This document shows positions 8,985 to 18,642 of a DNA stretch of 64,000 nucleotides, piece after piece. The stretch covers positions 64,502 through 128,501 of the forward strand of contig NVXK01000003.1 in NCBI GenBank assembly GCA_002733905.1. Direction: 5' to 3'. A program made the position numbers and the translations under genes. A model generated the notes under the pieces. The model was not told where the DNA came from. It made no database searches and worked only from the letters and a program-made list of their open reading frames with translations. Every line of letters starts with the position of its first letter. The stretch's first letter is position 1. Source of the DNA: Robiginitomaculum sp. Its GTDB lineage: Bacteria > Pseudomonadota > Alphaproteobacteria > Caulobacterales > Maricaulaceae.

Positions 8985-10133
8985 ATGAGTAATGCATTCG
9001 ACCATATACGCCCATGGCGCCAAATTTCACGCCGTAAATCGCGACAGATTATGGTTGGAAAAGTTCCTGTGGGTGGCGACGCACCGATCAGTGTCCAGTC
9101 CATGACCAATGCCCTGACCCCTGATATTCAAGCCACTATCAAACAAGTGCGCGACCTCGAAGAAGCAGGCGCAGATATTGTGCGTATTTCTTGCCCCGAC
9201 CCTGAAAGCACGCATGCACTCAAAGATATAACCAAGGCTGTGAGTGTACCAATCGTTGCCGACATCCATTTCCATTATAAACGGGGTATCGAAGCCGCAG
9301 AAAACGGCGCAGCCTGTTTGCGGATAAATCCTGGAAATATTGGCGGACAGCACCGCGTGAAAGAAATCGTCAGCGCCGCGCGTAATAATGGGTGTTCAAT
9401 CCGTATTGGCGTAAATGCGGGCAGTTTGGAAAAAAGCTTACTAGAAAAATACGGCGAACCCTGTCCCGAAGCCATGGTCGAGAGCGCACTAATGCATGCA
9501 CGCATGTTGCAAGACGAAGATTTCCACGATTTTAAAATTTCTGTAAAAGCTTCCGATGTGTTTCTAACCGTTGCGGCCTATCATCAACTCGCAGACGCGA
9601 TTGATTGCCCGCTTCACCTTGGAGTCACAGAAGCAGGGGGCTTGCGGACGGGCGGTATTAAATCGGCGATCGGCATGGGCAGTTTGTTATGGGCAGGGAT
9701 TGGCGACACAATCCGTGTCTCGCTTTCTGCTGATCCTGTTGAAGAGATTAAAACGGGTTATGATATTCTCAAATCTCTGAATTTACGCACACGCGGTATT
9801 AATATTATTTCGTGCCCCAGTTGCTCAAGGCAAGGCTTTGATGTGATTACAACGGTCGCGGCCCTCGAAGACAGGCTCGCACATATTAGCGAGCCAATTA
9901 CCCTTTCTATTATTGGCTGTGTCGTAAATGGCCCCGGTGAAGCCGCCTATACAGACATTGGTTTCACAGGCGGCAAGGCTGGTTACGGCATGATGTACGC
10001 CGCTGGTAAGCGTACAGGCAAAACGGCCAATGAAGATATGATTGAGGATATTATTACTCAAGTAGAAGAACGTGCAGAAATATTACGCAAGCAGGCCGCA
10101 GAAGAGGCCGCAGAAGAAGCGGTTCTTGATTAG
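8985..10133 (+). CDS. ispG: 4-hydroxy-3-methylbut-2-enyl diphosphate synthase IspG (GcpE)
   Basis: This is the 4Fe-4S reductase of the non-mevalonate isoprenoid pathway; it converts MEcPP to HMBPP. The protein is 382 residues. The N-terminal TIM-barrel begins [18 protein letters not shown], and the C-terminal reductase domain has the cluster cysteines in [12 protein letters not shown] and [10 protein letters not shown]. The C-terminus has a short Ala/Glu tail ([10 protein letters not shown]) outside the conserved domain. ATG at 8985. Confidence 0.97.
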   Translation: MSNAFDHIRPWRQISRRKSRQIMVGKVPVGGDAPISVQSMTNALTPDIQATIKQVRDLEEAGADIVRISCPDPESTHALKDITKAVSVPIVADIHFHYKRGIEAAENGAACLRINPGNIGGQHRVKEIVSAARNNGCSIRIGVNAGSLEKSLLEKYGEPCPEAMVESALMHARMLQDEDFHDFKISVKASDVFLTVAAYHQLADAIDCPLHLGVTEAGGLRTGGIKSAIGMGSLLWAGIGDTIRVSLSADPVEEIKTGYDILKSLNLRTRGINIISCPSCSRQGFDVITTVAALEDRLAHISEPITLSIIGCVVNGPGEAAYTDIGFTGGKAGYGMMYAAGKRTGKTANEDMIEDIITQVEERAEILRKQAAEEAAEEAVLD

Positions 10134-10197
10134 CGTAGTTTGGTCGAAATTGCGCTAACCCCTTGACTCTTCTTATTATTGCACCAAGCTCTATATT

Positions 10198-11100
10198 ATG
10201 AGCGATAATTTACCAGCGACCATCCCTTCACTTGCGCGTGCATTTGAAGACGAGCGAGAAAACCTACGTTCCGCAATCTCTGCCCAAAATTTATCTTCCA
10301 GCCAAGCCGTGATTGAAGCAAGGCGGGCCTTGGACCGTACGGGCGATATATTTGCAAGCCAAACCGAAGACATGCATTTGCAAAAATCTGGGCTATGGTT
10401 ATTGGAAATGGTCAAATCTGGTTCAGGCGTTTTAGACCGTGGGGTGAAAGCCGATATTATCTGGCGCGAAGTGCCCAAGGCCTCAAAACGTATCATCGCA
10501 GGCAGCACGCTGTATTACAGCGCCGCAGGACTGTTTTTTGTCGCGGGTTTTCTACAAGCATCACGCATTGCAATGCTGGCTTCGCTCACCCTTGCCGCAT
10601 TGCGGTTTTTTGACCCGAAAGACTGGAAAAACCTCTTAGGGAAAGTCCCTTTTTTGGGCAGGCATAAGACGCCGTTATTAGAAGCCCCAAATGGGCAATC
10701 CTTTCAAGCTGACACGCATATCTCCGTCGAAGCAGGGGGCTTTGTAGATACACTCGCCGATGCTCTGCGTACTGCGGATCATATTCTTGTTCGCCTCGCC
10801 GAACCTGTAGTGCAGACACATTGGCGCGATGATGCGCGCCTCATGGGGTTTGTGCAAAACTTGCTAGAGGCAAATGCATCAGGTGATACTAAATTCGCGC
10901 AGAAATTGGTTGGTAGTGAACTGGAAAGTATATTGCGAAACGAAGGCATAGAGATCGTAGATTATTCTCGCAAAACGGCCAAATATTTTGATGTCCTGCC
11001 TGCGCTTGATATGGATGGTACAAAAACCAAACAGGCCTCACCTGCATTGATGCATAATGGTGAAGTGCTGCGGCGCGGAAGTATCTGGAAAGCCATATGA
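10198..11100 (+). CDS. Membrane protein with a GrpE-like C-terminus, partner of the adjacent Hsp70-like gene
   Basis: A 300-residue protein. Residues ~1-95 are polar and mostly helical. Two hydrophobic segments follow (about 99-117 and 121-137), so it is probably anchored in the inner membrane with both ends in the cytoplasm. The last 60 residues resemble the GrpE head: a helix ending in LESILRNEGIEIVDYS, then KYFDVLPAL, and the terminal SPALMHNGEVLRRGSIWKAI, which parallels GrpE's conserved FDPxxHEAV ... GYxLxxRVLRPAxV. The helix before it (ISVEAGGFVDTLADALRTAD) could be a dimerisation or J-type contact. The similarity is read by eye. It directly precedes an Hsp70-like gene, consistent with nucleotide exchange for that protein. 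Canonical grpE lacks membrane segments. Confidence 0.55.
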   Translation: MSDNLPATIPSLARAFEDERENLRSAISAQNLSSSQAVIEARRALDRTGDIFASQTEDMHLQKSGLWLLEMVKSGSGVLDRGVKADIIWREVPKASKRIIAGSTLYYSAAGLFFVAGFLQASRIAMLASLTLAALRFFDPKDWKNLLGKVPFLGRHKTPLLEAPNGQSFQADTHISVEAGGFVDTLADALRTADHILVRLAEPVVQTHWRDDARLMGFVQNLLEANASGDTKFAQKLVGSELESILRNEGIEIVDYSRKTAKYFDVLPALDMDGTKTKQASPALMHNGEVLRRGSIWKAI

Positions 11101-11122
11101 GTAAAACAGATGAGTAAAACAG
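11097..11122. repeat. 13-bp tandem duplication of the Hsp70-like start region
   Basis: The 13-mer atgagtaaaacag occurs at 11097-11109 and 11110-11122. The first copy supplies the TGA stop of the GrpE-like gene, and an ATG there would run into a stop after six codons; the second copy is the start of the Hsp70-like gene. With a single copy the two genes would overlap as ATGA. Confidence 0.85.
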
Positions 11123-13026
11123 ATAAAAATCTTGAATTTATTGGCTATGATCTTGGGCACGGCGAAACGGCTGTTGGGCGTGCCTATTCTGGCTCTGCCC
11201 GCGAACCAGAAATTTTAGAACATATGGGCGAACGCAGTTTCGTCACGGCAATTGCCAAAGGAAAATCTGGCGTACGCATTGGCGCGCAAGCGGTGAACCT
11301 CGCGGCCATTGGTGATAAAAAAGATAAAGTCTGGGTGAAATTTAAAAGCCGCGATGTCACGGACGCGGAAACGCAAATACCCACGCAATTATTTACCAAA
11401 ACGCTTTTCGGTGATCTGGCCAAAGAAAAGAAAACCCAAGGCATGGGCGAAAGCCATTTTATTGTCGGGTGCCCATCTGGATGGGATGCCAATGACCGCG
11501 CGAACTACACAAAGCTTATGCAAAGTTCTGGCTTAAAAAAAGTGCGTATTGTACCTGAATCCCGCGCGGCGCTTATGACCGCTTTGGAGCAAGGCTATCT
11601 TTCGCTTGAGGCGGCACGCTCAAGTGTTTTGATCGTAGACATAGGGTCGTCAACAACCGACTTCACCTATTGTATGGATTTGGACGCAGAGGATGTCGGT
11701 CATAATATTCTAGGGTCAGGCTTGCTGGATAGCTTGATATTTGACCGCAATCTTGCACGCCAACCAGAACGCAAAAAGATTGAAAAATTGATTGCCCGTT
11801 TTCCCTATTACCGCCCCATTCTTGAATATTGGTGCCGCTTGGCTAAGGAACAATATTTCAACGGCGAAGAATTACCCGTGGAAATGATCCGCAGACTTCC
11901 TGTCGCAGGTGGCGTTTTGTTTGAAATTCGCATGGACAAAGAAGACGCAAAAGAAATTCTAAAAGCCAAAATACCTGCGTTGAACGGCTTTAATTGGCCC
12001 GAGACATTTGACTATGCATTGAAAGAGGCGGTATCGGGACTTGGTGGCCGTGAACCACAAACCGTATTATTGACAGGCGGTGCGTCTCGACTCCCCCTTA
12101 TTGCGCCTGCGTGCGAAAAAGCTTTCCCGAAGGCACGTGTTGTGCGCGGCGCAGAACCCGAATTTGCGATTGCGCGTGGCCTTGCGTGGCTCGGCAGGTT
12201 TGAGTTTTTACATGCGAGTTTTAAATCATCTGTCACTGAACTGGTCGCCGAAAATGGCCCCGTATTTGAAAAGGCCAAAGCCGCGAGCGAAGCCTTGGGC
12301 GATGTTTTGGCCCCTGTACTTGTCGACGCCCTGATTGAGGCATGTGTAATTCCTGCATTCGCCGACTGGCGTAAAGGCACGATCAAAAATCTTGATAGTG
12401 TCGAAGCAGCATTAAATAAACGCGTGAAAATATGGCTAGGCAGTGACGACGCACAAGCGACCTTAAAACCTGAAATCGAAAAATGGTTTGCAAGTTTACA
12501 GCGCGACATTGAACATATCACCGACCCACTTTGTCGTGATCACGGCTTGCCTGCAATGGTTTTGTCTCTTGATGACAACGCACATGTTAGCCGCCATTTG
12601 GAAGGGCTGAGTGTCGCTGCGCCGCAAGTAGCAAGTTTGGAAAATGACACGGCGCTTGCAGGGACAACCGTGTCGGCAATTTTAATCGGCGTCTTGCTCG
12701 CAAAAGCTAATCTGCTGGCTCCACTTTTGGCCAACCCTCTTGGTATTGCCGTTGGCGGTGCGATCGGCGTTGGCGGTTTCTTCTTTGGTAGAAAAGCACT
12801 GGAAGGCAAATTACGTACGGCCAATGTTCCGATACTCGCACGTAAACTCATGACCAATGGCCGTATCCGCAAGGCCGCCAATAGCCAACGCGCTGATCTG
12901 ATAAAAGATGTGGCAAAGGCATGGAATGAACAGGCATCTATGCGTTTTACGGACGAGCTCATCGAAATGTTAGAAACGGCATTTTTACAACGCACTCATG
13001 AACGTGCAGTTTTGTTTTTATTGTAA
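11110..13026 (+). CDS. Hsp70-like ATPase with C-terminal membrane hairpin
   Basis: A 638-residue member of the actin/Hsp70 superfamily. The phosphate-1 loop is IGYDLGHGETAVG (Asp14), phosphate-2 is VLIVDIGSSTTDF (Asp177) and the adenosine motif is VLLTGGASRLP (~319-329). After about residue 370 there is no recognisable DnaK substrate-binding beta-sandwich. Instead there is a helical region, then a hydrophobic Gly/Ala/Leu-rich stretch at ~519-561 (with ANPLGIAVGGAIGVGGFFFG) able to form a membrane hairpin, then a charged helical tail. It is not DnaK, HscA or HscC by architecture. The adjacent GrpE-like membrane protein suggests a dedicated, membrane-bound chaperone or ATP-switch pair. Substrate unknown. 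Confidence 0.7.
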   Translation: MSKTDKNLEFIGYDLGHGETAVGRAYSGSAREPEILEHMGERSFVTAIAKGKSGVRIGAQAVNLAAIGDKKDKVWVKFKSRDVTDAETQIPTQLFTKTLFGDLAKEKKTQGMGESHFIVGCPSGWDANDRANYTKLMQSSGLKKVRIVPESRAALMTALEQGYLSLEAARSSVLIVDIGSSTTDFTYCMDLDAEDVGHNILGSGLLDSLIFDRNLARQPERKKIEKLIARFPYYRPILEYWCRLAKEQYFNGEELPVEMIRRLPVAGGVLFEIRMDKEDAKEILKAKIPALNGFNWPETFDYALKEAVSGLGGREPQTVLLTGGASRLPLIAPACEKAFPKARVVRGAEPEFAIARGLAWLGRFEFLHASFKSSVTELVAENGPVFEKAKAASEALGDVLAPVLVDALIEACVIPAFADWRKGTIKNLDSVEAALNKRVKIWLGSDDAQATLKPEIEKWFASLQRDIEHITDPLCRDHGLPAMVLSLDDNAHVSRHLEGLSVAAPQVASLENDTALAGTTVSAILIGVLLAKANLLAPLLANPLGIAVGGAIGVGGFFFGRKALEGKLRTANVPILARKLMTNGRIRKAANSQRADLIKDVAKAWNEQASMRFTDELIEMLETAFLQRTHERAVLFLL

Positions 13027-13106
13027 CCTATAAATTTGTCATAAACCCAAAGCAGGGTATGAAAGGCAAACTAGGGGTGCAAAATATAGTACTTTTGTTT
13101 TGCGTA

Positions 13107-13142
13107 TATTGGTTTAAGTTTATTCTATAACTAAAACCAATA
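13107..13142. promoter_or_regulatory. Inverted repeat upstream of the epimerase gene
   Basis: TATTGGTTT (13107-13115) and AAACCAATA (13134-13142) form a perfect 9-bp inverted repeat with an 18-base loop, 38 bases before the start codon at 13180. A third atattggt lies at 13155-13162. It may be an operator or a leader hairpin; no regulator is identified. Confidence 0.4.
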
Positions 13143-13179
13143 TCGAGTCCCTCATATTGGTACTCACAGGCATAGCACC

Positions 13180-14148
13180 ATGACTATTCTCGTAACAGGC
13201 GCCGCAGGCTTTATCGGATCGCATCTTTGTCGTGCCCTTTTGCAAGCGGGCGAACAAGTTGTCGGCGTTGATGCCCTCAATGATTATTACGATCCACAAT
13301 TAAAACGCGCGCGCCTAGACAGCTTGGCACAATTTAAAAAATTCCGTTTTTCGCAAGTGAATTTGGCAGTGGACGGGGCCCTAGAACAGGCCGTATCCCC
13401 TGACGATATTGATGTCATCGTGAATTTGGCGGCGCAAGCTGGCGTGCGGTATTCCATAGATAACCCACGCGCCTATAGCCGTTCAAACTTAAGTGGCTAT
13501 ATCAATATATTAGAGTTCGCGCGGGCTGCAAAAAACCTAAAACATTTGGTTTATGCTTCATCATCTTCTGTTTACGGCGAGCGAGAAGACGGGCCGTTTC
13601 GCGAGAGCGATATCGTACGCAAACCATCATCACTTTACGCCGCAACTAAAATTTCAGGCGAAATGCTCAGCCAGAGCTATGTGCACCTCTATGGTATTCC
13701 AATGACGGGGCTACGGTTTTTTACTGTATATGGTGCGTGGGGACGGCCCGATATGGCCTATTGGATATTTACGGAAAAAATATTGCGCGGAGAACCCATC
13801 ACACTTTATGCGGCAGGGGAAATGTCGCGAGATTTCACTTATATTGACGATATTATTGAAGGTATATCTGCGGTGATGAAACAACCGCCAACGGGTGATG
13901 ATTTACATGAAATTTATAACCTTGGTAATTCTACACCCACCCCACTTATGGATTTAGTGCAGGCCGTAGAGCAAGCGTGTGGTATCGAAGCCGAGAAAAT
14001 TTATCTCCCCAAACAAATGGGGGATGTCAGCAAGACCTTCGCCGATGTGTCAAAAGCACAAGCGGCATTTGGCTATAACCCACGAACAAAAATACAAGAA
14101 GGCATTCCTCATTTTGTAAACTGGTATAGAGATTTTTATAAAATTTAA
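13180..14148 (+). CDS. NAD-dependent sugar epimerase, UDP-glucuronate 4-epimerase-like
   Basis: A 322-residue short-chain-type epimerase. It has the Rossmann motif TGAAGFIGSHL at the N-terminus, NLAAQAGVRYSIDNP and a catalytic YAATK (YxxxK). The segment FFTVYGAWGRPDMAYWIFT is typical of UDP-glucuronate 4-epimerases, which make UDP-galacturonate for capsule or LPS. It lies at the start of a sugar-nucleotide gene region (galU, glmS, glmM), which fits that role. Other NDP-sugar epimerase specificities cannot be excluded. Confidence 0.85.
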   Translation: MTILVTGAAGFIGSHLCRALLQAGEQVVGVDALNDYYDPQLKRARLDSLAQFKKFRFSQVNLAVDGALEQAVSPDDIDVIVNLAAQAGVRYSIDNPRAYSRSNLSGYINILEFARAAKNLKHLVYASSSSVYGEREDGPFRESDIVRKPSSLYAATKISGEMLSQSYVHLYGIPMTGLRFFTVYGAWGRPDMAYWIFTEKILRGEPITLYAAGEMSRDFTYIDDIIEGISAVMKQPPTGDDLHEIYNLGNSTPTPLMDLVQAVEQACGIEAEKIYLPKQMGDVSKTFADVSKAQAAFGYNPRTKIQEGIPHFVNWYRDFYKI

Positions 14149-14153
14149 GAGGC

Positions 14154-14189
14154 AGGCCCTATATATGTATAAGGCCCTATATGCGTATA
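14154..14189. repeat. 18-bp tandem duplication between convergent genes
   Basis: aggccctatatatgtata (14154-14171) is followed directly by aggccctatatgcgtata (14172-14189), just after the epimerase stop and before the end of galU. Confidence 0.8.
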
Positions 14190-14202
14190 ATACCTGAGGT
14201 AT

Positions 14203-15078
14203 TTATGCTTCTTGTCCCATTTTTTTCAAAAGTGCGCGTGCGCCGTCACCAATTTCTGCATGGTCGATAGCATAGGCACAGACGGCTTCGAAATAGCCAA
14301 GCTTTGAGCCACAGTCATAATCTTGACCTTCATATTCAAGGGCATGGAACTGCGAAACTTCCATCAATTTTGCCATAGCATCCGTTAGCTGGATTTCATT
14401 GCCTGCACCAGGTTCTTGTAATTCAAGGAACGCAAAGATTTCAGGCTGCAAAATATAACGGCCAGTGATTTTTAAATTAGAAGGTGCATCCGCAGGCGCA
14501 GGTTTCTCGACCATGCCGTTCATTTCGAACACGCGCCCATTTTGCGATTTAGGTGCAATGACGCCGTATTTATCCGTTTCCTCTTTTGGGATACGGTCAA
14601 CGGCAATAATATTTCCGCCCGTTTCCTCATATGTTTTGATCATTTGAGCAAGGCAACCAGGTTCGGATTTCACAAGCACATCTGGCAAGAGTACTGCAAA
14701 GGGTTCGTCGCCGATCACATCACGCGCACACCAAATTGCATGTCCGAGACCAAGGGGTGTTTGTTGACGTACAAAACTTGTTGAGCCTGCTATCGGTAAT
14801 TCGTTTTGCAGGCGCTCTAATATGTCGAATTTTTTCTTCATTTGCAGCGTAGCTTCTAATTCATAAGCACGGTCAAAATAGTCTTCGATAGCGCCTTTAT
14901 TACGGCCTGTTACAAATACAATATGTTCGATTCCTGCTTCACGCGCTTCATCAACAACATATTGTAGGGCAGGACGATCCACGACGGGCATCATCTCTTT
15001 TGGGATCGCTTTTGTTGCAGGCAACACACGTGTGCCAAGACCTGCAACAGGTAAAACCGCTTTACGAATTTTTCTCAC
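14203..15078 (-). CDS. galU: UTP--glucose-1-phosphate uridylyltransferase GalU
   Basis: The enzyme makes UDP-glucose from UTP and glucose-1-phosphate for envelope polysaccharides. The nucleotide-binding signature LPVAGLGTRVLPATKAIPKE is at the N-terminus, followed by EMMPVVDRPALQYVVDEA and VEKPAPADAPSNL. I chose the GTG at 15078, which has GGGGAG eight bases upstream (291 residues); a TTG at 15096 adds six residues and destroys that spacing. It is the first of several sugar-activation genes on this strand. Confidence 0.95.
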   Translation of the reverse strand: MRKIRKAVLPVAGLGTRVLPATKAIPKEMMPVVDRPALQYVVDEAREAGIEHIVFVTGRNKGAIEDYFDRAYELEATLQMKKKFDILERLQNELPIAGSTSFVRQQTPLGLGHAIWCARDVIGDEPFAVLLPDVLVKSEPGCLAQMIKTYEETGGNIIAVDRIPKEETDKYGVIAPKSQNGRVFEMNGMVEKPAPADAPSNLKITGRYILQPEIFAFLELQEPGAGNEIQLTDAMAKLMEVSQFHALEYEGQDYDCGSKLGYFEAVCAYAIDHAEIGDGARALLKKMGQEA

Positions 15079-15125
15079 TTTAATTCTCCCCAACAAAATG
15101 ATGTTTAGGGTATGTCATATATTGA

Positions 15126-16970
15126 TTACTCAACCGTTACAGATTTTGCTAAATTGCGTGGTTGATCCACATCCGTGCCGAGATGTACGGCCGTATGATA
15201 GGCGAGTAATTGTATGCTGATCGCGTAAACAATGGGGGCCGTTTCAGGACAGACCTCTGGGCAAATCAATATTGCATCGGCCATGTCTTTGGCATGTTTA
15301 GCCCCTTTTGCATCTGTGATAAGAATGGTTTTCGCGCCGCGTGTGGACACCTCTTGCATATTGGAAACCGTTTTTTCAAACATTTCGTCGCTAGGGGCGA
15401 TCACGATAACAGGCGTGCCTTCTTCGATCAGTGCGATTGGGCCGTGTTTAAGTTCGCCAGCAGCATACCCTTCTGCGTGAATGTAGGAAATCTCTTTCAA
15501 CTTAAGTGCGCCTTCAAGGGCAAGAGGGAAATGCACGCCGCGACCGAGATAAAATGCACTTTTGGCTTTAGATAAATCGAGCGCGAGCGCTTCAATGTCT
15601 TTGTCCAGTTTAAGGGTTTCGGTGATCAGGCGCGGAATTTGCGTTAGCGATTGTATCAACGCGTGTTCGCGTTCCTCTGATATATGCCCACGTTGCACAC
15701 CTGCCGCGATGGCAAGTGACAGTAGGGCGGTGAGTTGAGACGTGAATGCTTTTGTCGACGCCACGCCAATTTCTGGCCCAGCATTAATTGGCATCGCAAA
15801 ATCGGCTTCACGCGCCATCGTAGACTCTAAGACATTTACGAGTGCAGCAGTTTGTAAACCTTTTGATTGACAATAGCGCAGTGCAGCAAGCGTATCCGCT
15901 GTTTCTCCAGATTGGGAGACCGCGACAGCGAGTGTGTTCTTTGACAGGGCTGGTTTACGGTAGCGAAATTCAGAGGCAATATCGACATCTACGGGCATAA
16001 GTGCCAATTGTTCAAACCAATATTTCGCCACATAGGCCGCGTAGGCCGCCGTGCCACATGCGATCAGGCTCAAGCGCTCTAATTTACGCCAGTCAAGGTT
16101 TTCAAGCTCTAATTCTTTTGGTGTTTTCGCTTTGTAGTGAAACGCATCAATGAAATGTGTAAGTGTATGAGAAACTGTTTCTGGTTGCTCATATATTTCT
16201 TTCAGCATGAAATGACGGTAATTCCCTTTTTCAGCAGCGGCCATGCTTGTGGAAACAATAGTGGTTTCACGAACGACAGCAGTGTCATTTTCATCAAAAA
16301 CTTCAACACTATCTTTAGTGATAATTGCCCAATCACCTTCTTCAAGGTAAATAACCCGCGTTGAAAGTGTTGCCAAGGCCATGGCATCAGACCCGATATA
16401 ATTTTCACTATCACCAAGACCAATAGCCAAAGGACAGCCGCGTCTGGCCGCGAAAATAGTGCCGTCAATGCCGTCAATAATAACGCCGAGTGCAAAAGCA
16501 CCTGTAAGCTGTTTGAGTGTATTGGCAAAGGCATCTTTTGCCGACATGCCTGTATTCATGGCTTCGTCAATAAGGTGGGCAACAACTTCTGTATCTGTCT
16601 GGGTTTGGAAACTACGTTTCCCTTTAAGTTGTTCGCGGAGCTGTGAAAAGTTTTCAATAATCCCGTTATGTACAAGTCCAACGCGCCCCGCAAAATGAGG
16701 GTGGGCATTGGTTTCGTTTGGTGCCCCGTGTGTTGCCCATCGTGTATGAGCAATACCAAGTACGCCGTCTACAGGCTCTTGCTTTATACGCTCTGCAAGA
16801 TTAACGATTTTTCCTTGGGCGCGACGGCGTTTAAGGATGTCGCCATCTTTATTATTTTCGATGACGGCAATCCCAGCCGAATCGTACCCACGATATTCTA
16901 ATCGCTTCAACCCATCCAATAATCTATTGGTAACAGATTGGTCCCCTGCAATTCCGATAATTCCACACAT
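15126..16970 (-). CDS. glmS: Glutamine--fructose-6-phosphate aminotransferase GlmS
   Basis: GlmS makes glucosamine-6-phosphate, the entry step to UDP-GlcNAc. The start must be the ATG at 16970, because the mature enzyme needs Cys1 directly after Met (MCGIIGIAG) as the N-terminal nucleophile; upstream in-frame codons are ignored. Length 614 residues. The glutaminase domain (HTRWATHG, HNGIIENF) is followed by two SIS isomerase domains (SQSGETADTLAALRYC) and the C-terminal DQPRNLAKSVTVE that closes the active site. No glmS ribozyme was seen upstream. It is divergent from glmM, the next enzyme of the pathway. Confidence 0.97.
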   Translation of the reverse strand: MCGIIGIAGDQSVTNRLLDGLKRLEYRGYDSAGIAVIENNKDGDILKRRRAQGKIVNLAERIKQEPVDGVLGIAHTRWATHGAPNETNAHPHFAGRVGLVHNGIIENFSQLREQLKGKRSFQTQTDTEVVAHLIDEAMNTGMSAKDAFANTLKQLTGAFALGVIIDGIDGTIFAARRGCPLAIGLGDSENYIGSDAMALATLSTRVIYLEEGDWAIITKDSVEVFDENDTAVVRETTIVSTSMAAAEKGNYRHFMLKEIYEQPETVSHTLTHFIDAFHYKAKTPKELELENLDWRKLERLSLIACGTAAYAAYVAKYWFEQLALMPVDVDIASEFRYRKPALSKNTLAVAVSQSGETADTLAALRYCQSKGLQTAALVNVLESTMAREADFAMPINAGPEIGVASTKAFTSQLTALLSLAIAAGVQRGHISEEREHALIQSLTQIPRLITETLKLDKDIEALALDLSKAKSAFYLGRGVHFPLALEGALKLKEISYIHAEGYAAGELKHGPIALIEEGTPVIVIAPSDEMFEKTVSNMQEVSTRGAKTILITDAKGAKHAKDMADAILICPEVCPETAPIVYAISIQLLAYHTAVHLGTDVDQPRNLAKSVTVE

Positions 16971-17010
16971 AAAAAACCCCAAACGTCATTACTTTAATAA
17001 TAAATAATAC

Positions 17011-17048
17011 TGTGTAACACAATGTGATACAGCAGATGTATTGTTACA
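17011..17048. promoter_or_regulatory. Palindromic sequences in the glmS/glmM divergent region
   Basis: The 203-base gap between the two divergent genes contains a perfect 11-base palindrome TGTGTAACACA (17011-17021), and the half-site TGTAACA (17013-17019) is mirrored by TGTTACA (17042-17048). The spacing suits a shared operator for both pathway genes, but no regulator is known. The rest of the gap is A+T-rich with nothing else recognisable. Confidence 0.35.
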
Positions 17049-17173
17049 TTGTTTACTTAGGGAATTCATATAAATACAGTGTTATTATAATGGATATCAT
17101 CAATTATAAATGCGAAGTATTACATTAGATAACTATAAACGGGCGCAGCGTACAATTTAAGAAAGAATATAGT

Positions 17174-18526
17174 ATGGGTAAGAAGTATTTTGGTACAGAT
17201 GGTATTCGTGGTTTAGCTAATCAAGGCAATATGGAAGTTCGCAATGTTTTACGCCTTGGCATGGCTGCGGGCAAATATTTTATGCGCGAAAAAGGTCGCC
17301 GCCATAGTGTAGTGATTGGCAAGGATACCCGGCTTTCAGGCTATATGATTGAACCTGCTCTTGTTGCGGGTTTTACGGCGGTGGGTATGGATGTGCGGTT
17401 GTTTGGGCCATTGCCAACGCCGGCTGTAGCAATGATGACGCGCTCTTTACGTGCTGATTTAGGCGTAATGATTACAGCGTCACATAATAAATACGGCGAT
17501 AATGGCATTAAACTTTTTGGCCCTGACGGCAAAAAACTCTCTGACGAAGCAGAACTGAAGATTGAAGCGCTTATGCAAGAGGGTTTGGGCGAAGGGCTCG
17601 CCGCCAATGAAAATCTAGGCCGCGCCAAAAGATATGATAATGCGCAAGCCCGTTATATCGAAATTGTCAAAGCAACATTCCCGCGTCGTGTTACTTTGAG
17701 CGGATTGCGCATTGTTATCGATTGCGCGCACGGCGCCGCTTATCGCACGGCGCCTAATACTTTATGGGAATTGGGCGCGTCGGAAGTGATCGCGATTGGT
17801 GTGACCCCAAATGGTACGAATATTAATGACGGTTGCGGTTCTACCGCGACACAGGCGCTGTCTGACGCCGTTCTTGAACACAAAGCCGACATTGGTATTG
17901 CGCTAGATGGTGACGCGGATCGTTTAATCATGTGTGATGAAAAGGGAAAAATTATTGACGGTGACCAATTGCTTGGACTTATCGCTCTTGGGTGGAAAGA
18001 AACCCAGCGCCTATCCCGTAATGGACTTGTCGCGACAGTTATGTCCAACCTAGGGTTAGAACGCCTATTAGTCGATAATGATCTTGAACTTATTCGCACA
18101 GATGTGGGCGATAGGCATGTTGCGGCGCGTATGCACCAAGATGGTTATAATCTCGGCGGAGAGCAGTCTGGTCATATTCTCATGACCGATTTCTCAACAA
18201 CTGGCGACGGCACAATAGCGGCTCTGCAAATCATAGCGGAAATGATCCGTAAAGATAAACCTGCAAGCGAAGTGCTAAATGTTTTTGAACCTGTACCGCA
18301 GCTTTTAAAAAATGTGCGCTATAGTGGCGAAAGCCCGCTTAATTTGGCGTCTGTGCAATCGGCTATTCAAGACGCGCATGCGCAAATTTCTGGATCAGGA
18401 CGTATTCTTGTCCGTGCTTCTGGCACAGAACCTTTAATTCGCGTGATGACCGAAGGCGATGACGCAAAAATGGTGCAAACCATTACCGATGATCTGGTTG
18501 ATTTTATTGCAAAGGCGCAAAGCTAG
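17174..18526 (+). CDS. glmM: Phosphoglucosamine mutase GlmM
   Basis: GlmM interconverts glucosamine-6- and -1-phosphate. The protein is 450 residues, the normal GlmM length. It starts [16 protein letters not shown], the catalytic phosphoserine loop is [16 protein letters not shown], the metal-binding loop is [11 protein letters not shown], and the sugar-binding loop is GGEQSGHI. The C-terminal phosphate-binding [12 protein letters not shown] is present. With glmS on the other side of a shared promoter region it completes the first two steps to UDP-GlcNAc. Confidence 0.97.
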   Translation: MGKKYFGTDGIRGLANQGNMEVRNVLRLGMAAGKYFMREKGRRHSVVIGKDTRLSGYMIEPALVAGFTAVGMDVRLFGPLPTPAVAMMTRSLRADLGVMITASHNKYGDNGIKLFGPDGKKLSDEAELKIEALMQEGLGEGLAANENLGRAKRYDNAQARYIEIVKATFPRRVTLSGLRIVIDCAHGAAYRTAPNTLWELGASEVIAIGVTPNGTNINDGCGSTATQALSDAVLEHKADIGIALDGDADRLIMCDEKGKIIDGDQLLGLIALGWKETQRLSRNGLVATVMSNLGLERLLVDNDLELIRTDVGDRHVAARMHQDGYNLGGEQSGHILMTDFSTTGDGTIAALQIIAEMIRKDKPASEVLNVFEPVPQLLKNVRYSGESPLNLASVQSAIQDAHAQISGSGRILVRASGTEPLIRVMTEGDDAKMVQTITDDLVDFIAKAQS

Positions 18527-18642
18527 TGCCTTAAACGGGTTCTACATAGCCTGTACCAATCATTGCAACGCGCATATTTCTACCCTGAGTTTTTGAATCT
18601 ATAAAAGATAATATCAGAATAGGAAGATGGAAAGACACAGCC

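Noticed and set aside
10134..10197. Sigma-70 promoter before the GrpE-like gene (TTGACT near 10163)
   Set aside because: The nearest -10-like sequence is about 23 bases away, too far for a standard promoter.
12012..12521. 169-residue ORF antisense to the Hsp70-like gene
   Set aside because: Low-complexity Ser/Ala translation typical of the reverse strand of a real gene; the sense frame has clear Hsp70 motifs.
16971..16982. Four extra residues before the GlmS start
   Set aside because: Cys must be residue 2 after Met removal for catalysis, so the ATG at 16970 is required.
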